20,528 nucleotides of DNA from DATKUA01 sp965602675. Its GTDB lineage: Bacteria > Acidobacteriota > DATKUA01. The stretch spans positions 1 through 20,528 of the forward strand of contig CBFCZO010000050.1 in assembly GCA_965602675.1 (NCBI GenBank), written 5' to 3'. Numbering within the stretch: the stretch's first letter is position 1; every line of letters begins with the position of its first letter. The position numbers and the translations under genes are program-made. Below the pieces are notes generated by a model. That model had not been told where the DNA came from and made no database searches. It was given only the letters and a program-made list of their open reading frames with translations. Of this stretch, positions 1 to 8,522 are shown in pieces.

Positions 1-92
1 TCAGCAAGCGTATCGAGGGGGAGTTGGAGTATCCGGGCGAGATCAAGGTGACGGTTATCCGGGAGATCCGTTCGGTGGAGTACGCGCGCTAG
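1..92 (+). CDS. rny: Ribonuclease Y, C-terminal end (partial)
   Basis: The reading frame beginning at base 3 gives 29 residues ending in EIKVTVIREIRSVEYAR and a TAG stop at 90-92. This is the characteristic C-terminal tail of RNase Y, the membrane-anchored endoribonuclease with KH and HD domains that starts mRNA decay in many bacteria. Only the tail is in the window, so the KH and HD domains cannot be checked. In Bacillus and relatives rny lies next to ymdB. Here the ymdB homologue is about 3.2 kb downstream, which supports the assignment and shows that extra genes separate the pair. The identification rests on one short but distinctive stretch. Confidence 0.85.
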   Translation, partial: SKRIEGELEYPGEIKVTVIREIRSVEYAR

Positions 93-201
93 GTCGAGCC
101 TCCGCGGCCGACAGTATTACTTCCATCCGTAATCGAGCGCTGCCTGTGCGTCCGGCTTCAATGGGGTGCGGAGCGGCGTCTCAGTTTTCCCGGTCAGTTG
201 A

Positions 202-795
202 TCAGGACGGTTCCTCGTTTTCTTCCTGCGGGTCGGGAGTTTCCATGTTGTGGACGCAGTTGGCGAGCTCGTCTCCTTCGCTGTCGAGCCCGGTGAACGA
301 CCAGACGTAGCCGCCGTCATCTCCGGTTTTAATGGAAACCAGGATTTTCTTAACGTCGTCGTTGTCGACTCCGGCCTCGCCGCTAAACCCTTCATCTTCG
401 GAGTATTCGAGAGGCAGATCGGCAACGCTGAGCCACTCATCAGAGCTGGCGGTGAGCAGGTAGCCCCCGTTTTCAGGAGAGTATGCCAGAGTGATGCTGC
501 AGTCGGACACGCGAGCCGAGGGATATCTCTGGCCGAACGACTCAATCCACCCGAGGAACGTCAGGTCGAAAGCGAAACTGATACTCCCATCTTCATTTGC
601 TTCAATAAGGGTTTTGCCCGAATTGATGACACCCCCCTCGTCGTCCCACGAGTTGTCTGTCGTGTTGTTCCATTCGCCGACGAACTGCAGCAGCAGCGCT
701 CTTTTCTGCGCGGTGTCGTCGAATGGATTGCAGCCGCACAAGCAGGCTAACAGCAGACAGGAGACGGCTGAAATAGTGATAAATGAAATTCTCAT
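202..795 (-). CDS. Putative lipoprotein of unknown function
   Basis: This 197-residue protein starts at the ATG at 795, preceded on its strand by a run of six G's four bases upstream; an in-frame ATG at 825 lacks such a site. The N-terminus MRISFITISAVSCLLLACLCGC is a lipoprotein signal: short positive end, hydrophobic core, and a lipobox best read as Leu-Cys-Gly-Cys22. The mature part is acidic (many Asp and Glu) and looks like a small beta-rich domain with repeated short strands and several Trp-Glu or Trp-Ser turns; the tail EENEEPS is disordered. No family is recognised. It is convergent with rny and divergent from the ABC exporter at 1016, so a link to the exporter is possible but unsupported. 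Confidence 0.75.
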   Translation of the reverse strand: MRISFITISAVSCLLLACLCGCNPFDDTAQKRALLLQFVGEWNNTTDNSWDDEGGVINSGKTLIEANEDGSISFAFDLTFLGWIESFGQRYPSARVSDCSITLAYSPENGGYLLTASSDEWLSVADLPLEYSEDEGFSGEAGVDNDDVKKILVSIKTGDDGGYVWSFTGLDSEGDELANCVHNMETPDPQEENEEPS

Positions 796-852
796 AAATC
801 CCCCCGGCGTGATAGGATTGTTCATTAATCAAGGCATTATATATATCAACAT

Positions 853-880
853 ATTATACTTGCTCCGGTGCGATGCGCAA
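853..880 (-). promoter_or_regulatory. Candidate promoter for the lipoprotein gene
   Basis: On the minus strand TTGCGC (880-875) is followed after 16 bases by a perfect TATAAT (858-853). This would start transcription near 846, about 50 bases before the ATG at 795. A second TATAAT on the same strand at 841-836 lacks a good -35 element. The site lies in an AT-rich island (about 828-860) inside otherwise GC-rich DNA. Confidence 0.45.
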
Positions 881-958
881 ACGCCGGACCTTGCGGCTGC
901 CTGCGTCGCGACCGGGTCCGGCGAACATAAATGCCGTTGCAACAATAATGGAAACGTG

Positions 959-986
959 TTGATTGACCGGGAGGGAGGAGTATAAT
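959..986 (+). promoter_or_regulatory. Candidate sigma-70 promoter for the ABC exporter
   Basis: TTGATT (959-964), 16 bases, then TATAAT (981-986). Predicted start of transcription is near 993, about 23 bases before the ATG at 1016 and only 11 before the alternative TTG at 1004, which favours the ATG as the start codon. Confidence 0.6.
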
Positions 987-1015
987 TTTTTTATCTGCCA
1001 GGATTGACGGGGAAA

Positions 1016-1948
1016 ATGCTGAAAGTAAACAACCTTCAAAAAAGCTACGGCGACGTACGCGCGGTAGACGGCGTGTCGTTCGAGATCGCCGAGGGTGGTG
1101 TTTTCGGCCTCCTGGGCCCCAACGGCGCGGGCAAGACGACGGCGATTCACGTGTTGGCGCAGGTGATCCGGCCCGATTCGGGCTCGGTGACAGTCGACGG
1201 ACTCGAGCTGGGCAGGGACGGCTCGCGGGTCAAGGGCTTGATCGGCTTCGTGCCGCAGGAGTTGGCGATCTACCACGATTTGACCGCGCGGGAGAATCTG
1301 GCGATGTTCGGCAAGCTCTACGGCCTGGGCGGGAGCGAGTTGCGCGGGCGGGTGGATGAGGCGTTGGAGATGGTGGGGCTTGTCGATCATGCCCGGCGGC
1401 GGGCGAAGACGTTCAGCGGGGGGATGAAGCGCCGTCTGAACATAGCCTGCGGCCTGCTGCACCATCCCAAGCTGCTGCTGCTGGACGAGCCGGCGGTGGG
1501 TGTCGATCCGCAGAGCCGCAACTTCATCCTGGAGTCGATCAAGAAATTCAACCGCGAGCTGGGAATCACGATCCTCTACACGAGCCATTACATGGAGGAG
1601 GTGGAGCAGTTGTGCGAGCGGGCGGCGATCATCGACCATGGCAAGATAATCGCCGACGACACGATAGAAAAGCTGGTAGCGCAGCACGGTGGCGGGTCGA
1701 TAGTGATAACGCTGGACTTGGACGCGGTCGAGGCGGCGGCTGCGCTGGCGGGCAAGCACGGCCTCGGCGGCGCGACGGCTGAGGGTAAGACGCTGGTGTT
1801 GCGCGCGGACAGGCCGCAGCAGGCGCTGCCCGGCGTGCTGGAGTTTCTCAATAACAGGGGATTGAAGATCGAGGGCCTGGAGATCATGCGCGCCAGCCTG
1901 GAGACGGTCTTTCTCAACCTGACGGGCAGGAGCTTGCGGGACGAATGA
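1016..1948 (+). CDS. ABC transporter ATP-binding protein (ABC-2 exporter)
   Basis: A 310-residue ATPase subunit. Walker A GPNGAGKTT is at residues 34-42, the Q-loop glutamine (FVPQE) near 81, the signature SGGMKRR at 134-140, Walker B LLLLDEPAVGVDP at 153-165, and the switch histidine in TSHYMEEVEQ. The remaining C-terminal ~90 residues form the usual accessory region of DrrA/CcmA/NatA-type subunits. It powers the membrane protein encoded next, whose ATG overlaps this stop codon (ATGA). The start chosen is the ATG at 1016, with GGGG just upstream and a suitable promoter distance; a TTG at 1004 would add four residues. Substrate unknown: drugs, lipids, sodium and polysaccharides are all handled by this broad group. 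Confidence 0.93.
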   Translation: MLKVNNLQKSYGDVRAVDGVSFEIAEGGVFGLLGPNGAGKTTAIHVLAQVIRPDSGSVTVDGLELGRDGSRVKGLIGFVPQELAIYHDLTARENLAMFGKLYGLGGSELRGRVDEALEMVGLVDHARRRAKTFSGGMKRRLNIACGLLHHPKLLLLDEPAVGVDPQSRNFILESIKKFNRELGITILYTSHYMEEVEQLCERAAIIDHGKIIADDTIEKLVAQHGGGSIVITLDLDAVEAAAALAGKHGLGGATAEGKTLVLRADRPQQALPGVLEFLNNRGLKIEGLEIMRASLETVFLNLTGRSLRDE

Positions 1949-3237
1949 GAATTTGGGTGATAGCGAGCAAGGAGTTCAAGGAGATCTTCCGCGACGTGGG
2001 CGGGCTGATCATGCTCTTTCTGATGCCGTTCGTGCTGATCGTGGTCTTCAACTTCGCGATGGGCGGGATGTACGGCGGGCCGGAGGAGCGGCCGTTCCGT
2101 GTGCCGGTGGCGAACCTCGACGAAGGGGTGCTTGGGGCGCAGTTGATGGAGCAGCTCGATTCGAGCAAGTGGATCATGGTGGAGAGCACGGCGGGCGAGG
2201 ACGAGGCGCCTTTGAGCGAGGAGCAGGCGATAGCTCGTGTGGAGGAGGGGCACCGCAACCTGGCGGTGATAATACCCGCCGATTTCAGCGCGAAGATCGG
2301 GGCGGGAGAGGAGGTCGAGCTGCGTGTGGTGACCGACCCGGCGATGCCGAGCCAGTTCGCCGGCCCGGTGACCGGCGCGCTGCAGGGTGCGCTTTTCGGC
2401 GTCGTTATGCCGGAGCAGATGAAGGCGGAGATGCCGGGCAAGATCGAGGCGGAGATGAGCCGCTTCGAGCAGGAGCTGGGGTTCCCGATCCCACCTGTCG
2501 TGCGCGAGCAGTTGACCGCGGACAAGATTTACGAACGCTTCATGGGGAGTGCTGAGGGTGGCGGCGGTTTTTCGATGAACGAGGACGAGCTGCTGGCGAA
2601 GATAAAGCTGGAGGCTCCGCCGTCGGTGCAGCGGGAGGAGTATCCGACGGTCTATCAGCAGACGGCGAGCGGCTACACGGTGATGTTCGTTTTCTTCGTG
2701 ATCATGCTGATCGGCGAGAGCTTCATGGCGGAGAAGAAGCAGGGGACATTCCGGCGGCTGCTGGCCGCGCCCGTGGGCAGGTACGTGATCCTGACGGGTA
2801 AGCTGTTCCCGGCACTGTGCGTGAATTTTTTGCAGGTTGCGCTGATGTTCGGCGCGAGCATGCTGCTTTTCGGCGTCGATCTCGGCGGCTCTCCGTTCGG
2901 CATGGTTGTGATCACGCTGTGCCTCTCGCTCTGCGCCTGCGGTTTCGGGCTGCTGGTGGCGACGCTTTTCAGGACGCAGACGCAGCTCAGCGGGGTGAGC
3001 GTGCTGATCATCCTGACGACATCGGCGATCAGCGGTGCGATGGTGCCGCGCTTCATCATGGGTGAGTTCATGCAGCAGGCCGGGTGGGTGGTGCCGCAAA
3101 CCTGGGCGTTGGAGGCCTACCAGGAGATCATGGTGCGCGGCGGCGGCCTGATGGACGTGCTGCCACACTGCGGCGTGCTGCTGGCCTTCACGGCCGTTTT
3201 CTTCGCGATCGCCCTGTGGCGTTTCCGCTTTGAGTAA
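1945..3237 (+). CDS. ABC-2 type transporter permease
   Basis: A 430-residue membrane protein translationally coupled to the ATPase gene by a 4-base overlap. Architecture matches long ABC-2 permeases: the cytoplasmic start MRIWVIASKEFKEIFRD, TM1 at about 20-40, a large extracytoplasmic domain (about 41-235), then five hydrophobic segments from about 236 to the end. The conserved loop between TM2 and TM3 is visible (FMAEKKQGTFRRLLAAPV). The C-terminus is FAIALWRFRFE. Family knowledge: such permeases pair with DrrA-like ATPases as exporters. The single-gene membrane subunit probably forms a homodimer. The sequence gives no substrate. No accessory membrane-fusion gene is adjacent. Confidence 0.9.
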   Translation: MRIWVIASKEFKEIFRDVGGLIMLFLMPFVLIVVFNFAMGGMYGGPEERPFRVPVANLDEGVLGAQLMEQLDSSKWIMVESTAGEDEAPLSEEQAIARVEEGHRNLAVIIPADFSAKIGAGEEVELRVVTDPAMPSQFAGPVTGALQGALFGVVMPEQMKAEMPGKIEAEMSRFEQELGFPIPPVVREQLTADKIYERFMGSAEGGGGFSMNEDELLAKIKLEAPPSVQREEYPTVYQQTASGYTVMFVFFVIMLIGESFMAEKKQGTFRRLLAAPVGRYVILTGKLFPALCVNFLQVALMFGASMLLFGVDLGGSPFGMVVITLCLSLCACGFGLLVATLFRTQTQLSGVSVLIILTTSAISGAMVPRFIMGEFMQQAGWVVPQTWALEAYQEIMVRGGGLMDVLPHCGVLLAFTAVFFAIALWRFRFE

Positions 3238-3318
3238 GGCGAGGCTCCCGTAAATCCGAGAATCCGCGAGTTTTTTTAGAGACTTCACTGTGATAGCCTT
3301 CGGTGAGGAGGCATCTGC

Positions 3319-4098
3319 TTGAAATTACTGTTCATAGGGGATATCAACGCCCGCGGCGGTCGCGAGACGCTGGCGAGCTTGTTAGGCGGTTTGAAGGAGG
3401 AGTTTGCTCCCGACCTAGTGGTGGCGAACGGGGAGAATGCGGCGCACGGCCTGGGCCTGACGCCGAGGATCGCGGACGAGATTTTCGGTCTGGGCGTGGA
3501 CGTGATGACGGGCGGCAATCACCTGTTCGACAAGAAGGAGATCTTCGATTACCTGCCGGAGCAGCCGCGGCTGCTGCGGCCGGCCAACATGCCGTCGATC
3601 GTGCCGGGGTCGAGCAGCTACGCCGGGGAGGCGGGGGGCGTGAGGTATTTTGTGGCGACGCTGGTCGGCAGGACCTTCATGACGCCGAGCGACTGCCCGT
3701 TCCGCGCTTTCGACCGGCTGGCGGGGAACGAGGCGGCGGATTTTGCGGTGCGTATCATCGACTTCCACGCGGAAGCGACGAGCGAGAAGAAGGCGTTGGC
3801 GCGCTACGCGGACGGGCGCGCGAGCGCGGTGATCGGCACCCACACGCACGTGCAGACGGCCGACGAGCAGATACTGCCGAACGGGACTGCGTTCATCACC
3901 GATGTGGGGATGACCGGTCCGCACGACAGCGTGATCGGTGTTGAATCGGAGATCGTGATCCAGCGTTTCCTGACCGGCCTGCCTGCGAGGTTCGAGCCCG
4001 CCGAGGGCGGCCTGATGCTGCATGCGGTGGTTGTCGACATCGACGATGGGACGGGGCGGGCGCGCTCGATCGAGAGGGTCAGCCGGGAATATGAGTGA
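3319..4098 (+). CDS. ymdB: YmdB-family metallophosphoesterase (2',3'-cyclic nucleotide phosphodiesterase type)
   Basis: A 259-residue protein of the TIGR00282/YmdB family of dinuclear-metal phosphodiesterases, shown in Bacillus to act on cyclic nucleotides and to influence RNase Y-dependent decay. Family blocks are present: LLFIGDIN (Asp8), NGENAAHGLGL (37-47), GGNHLFDKKEIF (65-76, Asn67-His68), DFHAEATSEK, GTHTHVQTADEQILP and DVGMTGPHDSVIG. Length is normal for the family. The start is TTG at 3319, with GAGGAGG seven bases upstream; no better start is in frame. The stop overlaps the xseA start by eight bases, so the two are probably translated together. rny, its usual neighbour, ends at 92, so three genes now separate the pair. 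Confidence 0.93.
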   Translation: MKLLFIGDINARGGRETLASLLGGLKEEFAPDLVVANGENAAHGLGLTPRIADEIFGLGVDVMTGGNHLFDKKEIFDYLPEQPRLLRPANMPSIVPGSSSYAGEAGGVRYFVATLVGRTFMTPSDCPFRAFDRLAGNEAADFAVRIIDFHAEATSEKKALARYADGRASAVIGTHTHVQTADEQILPNGTAFITDVGMTGPHDSVIGVESEIVIQRFLTGLPARFEPAEGGLMLHAVVVDIDDGTGRARSIERVSREYE

Positions 4099-5332
4099 CA
4101 CCGACCTGCTTTCGGGTTTCGGGCGGCGCAAGCCGCTGAGCGTGAGCGAAGTCAACGCCAAGGTGCGTAACGCGCTGGAGGCGTCGATCGGCGAGCTGTG
4201 GGTCGAGGGCGAGATCAGCAATTACACGCGCGCGGCGTCGGGCCATCGGTATTTCACGCTGAAGGACGAGCGCAGCCAGGTGCGGGCGGTGATGTTCCGC
4301 GGGCGGGGCGACGCGCTTCGTTTCGAGCCTGAGAACGGGATGCTGGTGGTTGTGCGGGCGGTGCTGACTGTCTACGAGCCGCGGGGCGAGTACCAGCTCA
4401 ACGTGCTGCTGCTCGAGCCTTCGGGCGTGGGCGCGCTGCAGATGGCTTTCGAGCAGCTGAAGAAGAAGCTGGAGGCGGAGGGGCTTTTCGACGAGGCGCG
4501 CAAGCGGCCGCTGCCGATACTGCCCCGCAGGCTGGGGATAGTCACTTCGCCGACGGGCGCGGCGATCCGCGACATCCTGACTGTGCTGCGCCGCCGCTAC
4601 CCCAATATCGAGGTAACGATTTACCCGACGCTGGTGCAAGGTGAGGACGCTCCGGCCCAGATCGTGGAAGGGATAGGAGCGCTGGACGGGCTGGGGCGTT
4701 TCGACGCGATCATCGTGACGCGGGGCGGCGGCTCGATGGAGGACCTCTGGGCGTTCAACGACGAGCGTGTGGCGCGTGCGATAGCTGCCTGCGGGACGCC
4801 GGTAATCAGCGCGGTGGGCCACGAGATAGATTTCACGATCGCGGACTTCGTCGCCGACCTGCGTGCGCCGACGCCGTCGGCGGCGGCGGAGATAGTGGTC
4901 GGGCGGAAGGAAGACCTTGCGGAGAGCGTAAGCCGATTCGAGCGGCGGATGGCGACGGCGGTTTCTGCCACGCTGCGCCAGATTCGCGAGCGGCTGCGGG
5001 CGCACTCGCAGGGGCGCATCCTGGCTTCGACGCGTGCGATGTTCCAGACATCGAGCCAGCGGAGCGACGATCTCAGCCGTCGCCTGGGGCTGGGGATGGC
5101 GACCCTGGGGGAGGGGAGGAGGAAGCAGTTGGCGCGTTTCGCGACGGCGTTGGAGGCACTCAGCCCGTTGCGGGCGTTGAAGCGCGGCTACTCGATTGCG
5201 ACGCCGGCGGGGCGGGCGGAGCCGCTGAGGAGCGTGGAGGGGATAGAGCGCGGCGACGAGCTGAATCTCAGGCTCAGCGACGGCAGCCTCGGCTGCAGGG
5301 TGAGCAGCGTGGAGAAGGGAGAAGAGAATTGA
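4091..5332 (+). CDS. xseA: Exodeoxyribonuclease VII large subunit
   Basis: A 413-residue protein of normal length for XseA, the catalytic subunit of exonuclease VII, which degrades single-stranded DNA to oligonucleotides with XseB. The N-terminal OB-fold includes ELWVEGEISNYTRAASGHRYF. The catalytic core carries GIVTSPTGAAIRDI, VTRGGGSMEDLWAFND and SAVGHEIDFTIADFVAD followed by RAPTPSAAAE. A helical, probably coiled-coil region follows, and the C-terminus has the usual LKRGYSIAT. The start at ATG 4091 overlaps the ymdB stop (ATGAGTGA) and gives the expected N-terminus; an upstream in-frame ATG at 4022 would read through ymdB coding sequence. Its own stop overlaps the xseB TTG. Confidence 0.95.
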   Translation: MSDTDLLSGFGRRKPLSVSEVNAKVRNALEASIGELWVEGEISNYTRAASGHRYFTLKDERSQVRAVMFRGRGDALRFEPENGMLVVVRAVLTVYEPRGEYQLNVLLLEPSGVGALQMAFEQLKKKLEAEGLFDEARKRPLPILPRRLGIVTSPTGAAIRDILTVLRRRYPNIEVTIYPTLVQGEDAPAQIVEGIGALDGLGRFDAIIVTRGGGSMEDLWAFNDERVARAIAACGTPVISAVGHEIDFTIADFVADLRAPTPSAAAEIVVGRKEDLAESVSRFERRMATAVSATLRQIRERLRAHSQGRILASTRAMFQTSSQRSDDLSRRLGLGMATLGEGRRKQLARFATALEALSPLRALKRGYSIATPAGRAEPLRSVEGIERGDELNLRLSDGSLGCRVSSVEKGEEN

Positions 5333-5571
5333 GCGCAAAGGAAAAGGAGCTGACGTTCGAGCAGTCGATCGGCCGTCTGGAGGAGATAGTGGAAAAGCTG
5401 GAGGCGGGGCAGGTGCCGTTGGACGAGTCGCTCAAGCTGTTCGAGGAGGGCGTGCGGCTGAGCCGCTTCTGCAACACGAAGCTGGAGGAGATCGAGCGGA
5501 AGATCGAAATACTGACGAAGGGTGAGGGCGGCGAGCTGAAGGCGGAACCGTTCGACGAGGGAGCGGAGTAG
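5329..5571 (+). CDS. xseB: Exodeoxyribonuclease VII small subunit
   Basis: An 80-residue, highly charged helical protein beginning (TTG)SAKEKELTFEQSIGRLEEIVEKLEAG and continuing VPLDESLKLFEEGVRLSRFC, the standard XseB two-helix signature. It binds the XseA coiled coil to complete exonuclease VII. The TTG start at 5329 overlaps the xseA stop as TTGA, and a GGAGAAGGGAGAAGAG purine tract upstream can serve as ribosome binding site. The acidic C-terminal tail (about residues 65-80) is poorly conserved in the family. Placement directly after xseA and before ispA is the common bacterial order. Confidence 0.93.
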   Translation: MSAKEKELTFEQSIGRLEEIVEKLEAGQVPLDESLKLFEEGVRLSRFCNTKLEEIERKIEILTKGEGGELKAEPFDEGAE

Positions 5572-5625
5572 TTTTGCCAGGGCTGAGAGGGGTTTTTTAG
5601 GTTCAAAGGGTCGCGGGTATCACAG

Positions 5626-6513
5626 ATGTTCGAATTAAGCGAATACCTGAAAGAGCGTCGCGGGCAAATTGAAGCGCGCCTGCGGGAGCTGATAGAAGGC
5701 GCCGAGTCGGGCTCGGAGAGGCTGAAGGAGGCGATGAGCTACAGCCTTTTCGCGGGCGGTAAGCGCCTGCGGCCGGCCGTTCTGCTGGCCTCTCACGAGA
5801 TCTTTTCACCTCTCGGGCCGTATGCGATCGACGCGGCGTGCGCACTCGAGCTGCTCCACACCTACAGCCTGATCCACGACGACCTGCCGAGCTTCGACGA
5901 CGACAACCTTCGCCGGGGGCGTCCGACCTGCCACAAGGTTTTCGGCGAGTGGATAGCGATCCTGGCTGGCGACGCGCTCAACACGCTCGCATTCGAGGTG
6001 CTTGCCGGGGGCTCCGACGACGTGCCTCCTGAGTGGAAGCTGGCGGCGATCGAGCTTGTCGCAGCGGCGGCGGGAGCGCAGGGGATGGTCGGCGGCCAGG
6101 CACTCGACATGTCACTTGAGGGCAGCGCGGCCGGCGAGAGGGAGATCCGCCGGATGCAGGGGTTGAAGACGGGGGCGTTGCTGTCGGTCGCCGCTGAAGC
6201 GGGGGCACTGCTTGCGGGAGCGGAGGAGGCGGGGCGCGAGCGGCTGCGCCGTTTCGGGTTGTCGCTAGGCCTTGCCTTCCAGATCCGTGACGACCTGCTG
6301 GATATCAGCGGCAGCGCGGCAGAGTTGGGCAAGAGCCCGGGTAAGGACGGCTCCGCTGGAAAGTCCACACTCCCCGGGATCCTCGGTGAGAAGGCGGCCG
6401 CGAAAGAAGCCGAGCGCCTTGTAACTCTGGCGGTGAGGGAGTTGAAGGAGTACGGCGAGGCAGCCGAGCCTCTGCGCGCCCTGGCCCGCTACGCTGTTGC
6501 CAGGCGAAGCTAG
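5626..6513 (+). CDS. ispA: Short-chain polyprenyl diphosphate synthase (farnesyl/geranyl diphosphate synthase)
   Basis: A 295-residue trans-prenyltransferase that condenses isopentenyl diphosphate with allylic diphosphates. GGKRLRP is at 44-50, the first Asp-rich motif HDDLPSFDDD at 84-93 with RRGRPT after it, and the second Asp-rich motif QIRDDLLD at 219-226. The insertion of two residues in the first motif and the residues before it (LELLHTYSLIHDD) are typical of bacterial IspA farnesyl diphosphate synthases. The exact chain length (C10, C15 or C20) cannot be settled from sequence. It follows xseB by 54 bases and precedes dxs, which feeds the same isoprenoid pathway. The dxs promoter lies within its last codons. 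Confidence 0.92.
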   Translation: MFELSEYLKERRGQIEARLRELIEGAESGSERLKEAMSYSLFAGGKRLRPAVLLASHEIFSPLGPYAIDAACALELLHTYSLIHDDLPSFDDDNLRRGRPTCHKVFGEWIAILAGDALNTLAFEVLAGGSDDVPPEWKLAAIELVAAAAGAQGMVGGQALDMSLEGSAAGEREIRRMQGLKTGALLSVAAEAGALLAGAEEAGRERLRRFGLSLGLAFQIRDDLLDISGSAAELGKSPGKDGSAGKSTLPGILGEKAAAKEAERLVTLAVRELKEYGEAAEPLRALARYAVARRS

Positions 6514-6525
6514 CGGAACTATAAT
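6497..6525 (+). promoter_or_regulatory. Candidate sigma-70 promoter for dxs
   Basis: TTGCCA (6497-6502), 17 bases, TATAAT (6520-6525): close to consensus with ideal spacing. It sits across the ispA stop codon. The predicted transcription start near 6532 leaves about 25 bases before the TTG at 6557, enough for the GGAG site at 6544-6547, but only 10 bases before the ATG at 6542. Confidence 0.65.
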
Positions 6526-6556
6526 CGCAAGTTCTCGGTTAATGGAGAGTGCATCA

Positions 6557-8449
6557 TTGACAAAGCAGCTCCTGGACGGCATAAATTCGCCGGAAGATCT
6601 TAAAAAGCTGGAACTTGACAGCCTGGACGATCTGGCCGCCGAGATCCGGCAGCGGATAATAGAAACTGTATCTCACACGGGAGGCCACCTCGCCTCAAAT
6701 CTCGGCTCGGTCGAGCTGACGATAGCTCTCAACTATGTTTTCGATTTCATGCGCGACAGGATCATCTGGGATGTCGGCCACCAGAGCTACACGCACAAGC
6801 TGTTGACGGGCCGGCGCGACCGCTTTCACTCGCTGCGCACCTACGGCGGGATCAGCGGTTTCCCGAAGCCCGAGGAGAGCGATTACGACCACTACGCCAC
6901 GGGCCACGCCGGCACCGCAATCCCTGCGGCGATCGGTATGGCAGTGACGCGCGATTTTCTGGAGCAGGACTACTCGGTGGTGGCAGTGGTCGGCGACGGG
7001 TCTCTGACCTCGGGGATTGCGCTGGAGGGCCTGAACGAGGCTGGGCAGCTCGACCGCAACATGATGATCATCCTCAACAACAACGACATGAGCATCAGCC
7101 CGAACGTGGGGGCGATCAGCGGCTACCTCAACAAGATCATGCACGGCCGCGCGCTCAACAGGTTAAGGATGGGAACCGAGCTGCTGCTGAAGCAGATCCC
7201 GACAGTGGGGCCCGCGCTGATCAAGACGGCGCGGACGGTTGAGCACGCGATCAAGCGCGTGTTCATCCCTGGCACGCTGTTCGAGGAGTTGGGGCTGAAG
7301 TATGTCGGGCCGATCGACGGTCACAACATCGCCAAGCTTGTCGAGACGATGAGCAAGGTGAAGCAGCTCGACGGGCCTGTGCTGCTGCACGTCAACACAG
7401 TGAAAGGCAAGGGTTACAAGCCCGCGGAGGAGAAGCCCGCCGACTGGCACGGCTCGTCGGCTTTCAACATCAGCAACGGGAGGCCGCTACCCTCCGGCCC
7501 GAAGCCGCCGACCTATACAGAGGTTTTCGGCAAGACGCTCTGCAGCCTGGCGGCCCTGGACAAGCGGATCGTCGCGGTGACGGCGGCGATGACTGGCGGA
7601 ACCGGGCTGAGCGAGTTCGCCAAGCGCTTCCCCGACCGCCATTTCGACGTGGGCATAGCGGAGCAGTTCGCGGTGGCATTTTCAGCGGGGATGGCGAGGT
7701 CGGGCTGGCGCCCGGTTGTTGCAGTCTACTCGACCTTCCTGATGCGCGCCTACGACCAGGTGTTCCACGATGTCTGCCTGCAGGACCTGCCTGTGGTTTT
7801 CTGCATCGACCGCGGCGGGCTGGTGGGGGAGGACGGCCCCACCCACCACGGGGCGTACGATCTGAGCTACCTGCGCCACCTGCCGAATATCGTGGTGATG
7901 GCGCCCGGGGACGAGGCGGAGTTGCGCCGGATGATCCGCACGGCGGTGACGCATGAGCATCCGGTGGCGATCCGGTATCCCCGCGACCGGGGCTTGGGGC
8001 TCGACATCTCGGGCAGGATCGGGCGGATCAAGATGGGGGCGGGCAAGCTGCTGCGGGAGGGCGGCGACGCCACGATTATCGCGATCGGCTCGATGGTCCC
8101 CCCGGCCATGCGGCTGGCCGAGGAGTTGGCGGAGCGCGATTGGCAGCTGGGAGTTATCGATGCGAGATTCGTCAAGCCGCTCGACCGGGAGTTGATTCTC
8201 GATGCCGCCACTCCGGGATCGCGGATCATCACGCTCGAGGAAAACCTGCTGCAGGGCGGCTTCGGCAGCGCGGTGATGGAGTTGCTGGAGGAAGTGGGAG
8301 TCAGCAACCAGGTATCGGTGCTGCGCCTGGGCCTGCCGGACAAGATAGTGCCGCACGGCGCGCGTGCGGAGTTGCTCAAGCTGTGCGGTCTCGACGACGA
8401 GAGCCTGAAGAAGAGGATTCTCGGTTTCCTGAAGCGCAAAGAGCATTAA
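6557..8449 (+). CDS. dxs: 1-deoxy-D-xylulose-5-phosphate synthase
   Basis: A 630-residue thiamine-diphosphate enzyme making 1-deoxy-D-xylulose 5-phosphate from pyruvate and glyceraldehyde 3-phosphate, the entry step of the MEP isoprenoid pathway. Visible motifs: GGHLASNLG (43-50), WDVGHQSYTHKLLTGRRD (71-88), ThDP-binding VVGDGSLTSG through NNND (145-177), FDVGIAEQFAV with the cofactor-activating Glu, and EDGPTHHGAYDLSYLR. The usual GHSSTS loop reads GHAGTA, a conservative variant. The start is set at TTG 6557: GGAG lies nine bases upstream, the N-terminus TKQLLDGINSPEDLKKL matches the family, and the promoter agrees. An in-frame ATG at 6542 would add five residues but lacks a ribosome binding site. 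Confidence 0.94.
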   Translation: MTKQLLDGINSPEDLKKLELDSLDDLAAEIRQRIIETVSHTGGHLASNLGSVELTIALNYVFDFMRDRIIWDVGHQSYTHKLLTGRRDRFHSLRTYGGISGFPKPEESDYDHYATGHAGTAIPAAIGMAVTRDFLEQDYSVVAVVGDGSLTSGIALEGLNEAGQLDRNMMIILNNNDMSISPNVGAISGYLNKIMHGRALNRLRMGTELLLKQIPTVGPALIKTARTVEHAIKRVFIPGTLFEELGLKYVGPIDGHNIAKLVETMSKVKQLDGPVLLHVNTVKGKGYKPAEEKPADWHGSSAFNISNGRPLPSGPKPPTYTEVFGKTLCSLAALDKRIVAVTAAMTGGTGLSEFAKRFPDRHFDVGIAEQFAVAFSAGMARSGWRPVVAVYSTFLMRAYDQVFHDVCLQDLPVVFCIDRGGLVGEDGPTHHGAYDLSYLRHLPNIVVMAPGDEAELRRMIRTAVTHEHPVAIRYPRDRGLGLDISGRIGRIKMGAGKLLREGGDATIIAIGSMVPPAMRLAEELAERDWQLGVIDARFVKPLDRELILDAATPGSRIITLEENLLQGGFGSAVMELLEEVGVSNQVSVLRLGLPDKIVPHGARAELLKLCGLDDESLKKRILGFLKRKEH

Positions 8450-8507
8450 ACTTCCACTGTTTGCGAGTTGCAAAGAGCGGGTCTGCGGCCGATCCGCCGC
8501 GGTCGGG

Positions 8508-8516
8508 TGCTATACT
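8508..8516 (+). promoter_or_regulatory. Extended -10 promoter at the tlyA start
   Basis: TGCTATACT is an extended -10 element (TG-N-TATACT). No TTGACA-like hexamer is seen 16-18 bases upstream, as is tolerated with an extended -10. The predicted transcription start, seven bases after the hexamer, is 8523, the A of the tlyA ATG. The same nine bases occur upstream of the secreted-protein gene at 10229-10237. Confidence 0.5.
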
Positions 8517-8522
8517 GTTGCC

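Noticed and set aside
3238..3318. Possible intrinsic terminator with the T-run at 3271-3277
   Set aside because: No stable GC-rich stem can be formed immediately before the T-run; the arms CTC/GAG pair for only three bases.
5595..5625. tRNA-like GGTTCAA sequence before ispA
   Set aside because: No acceptor or anticodon stem can be built around it.
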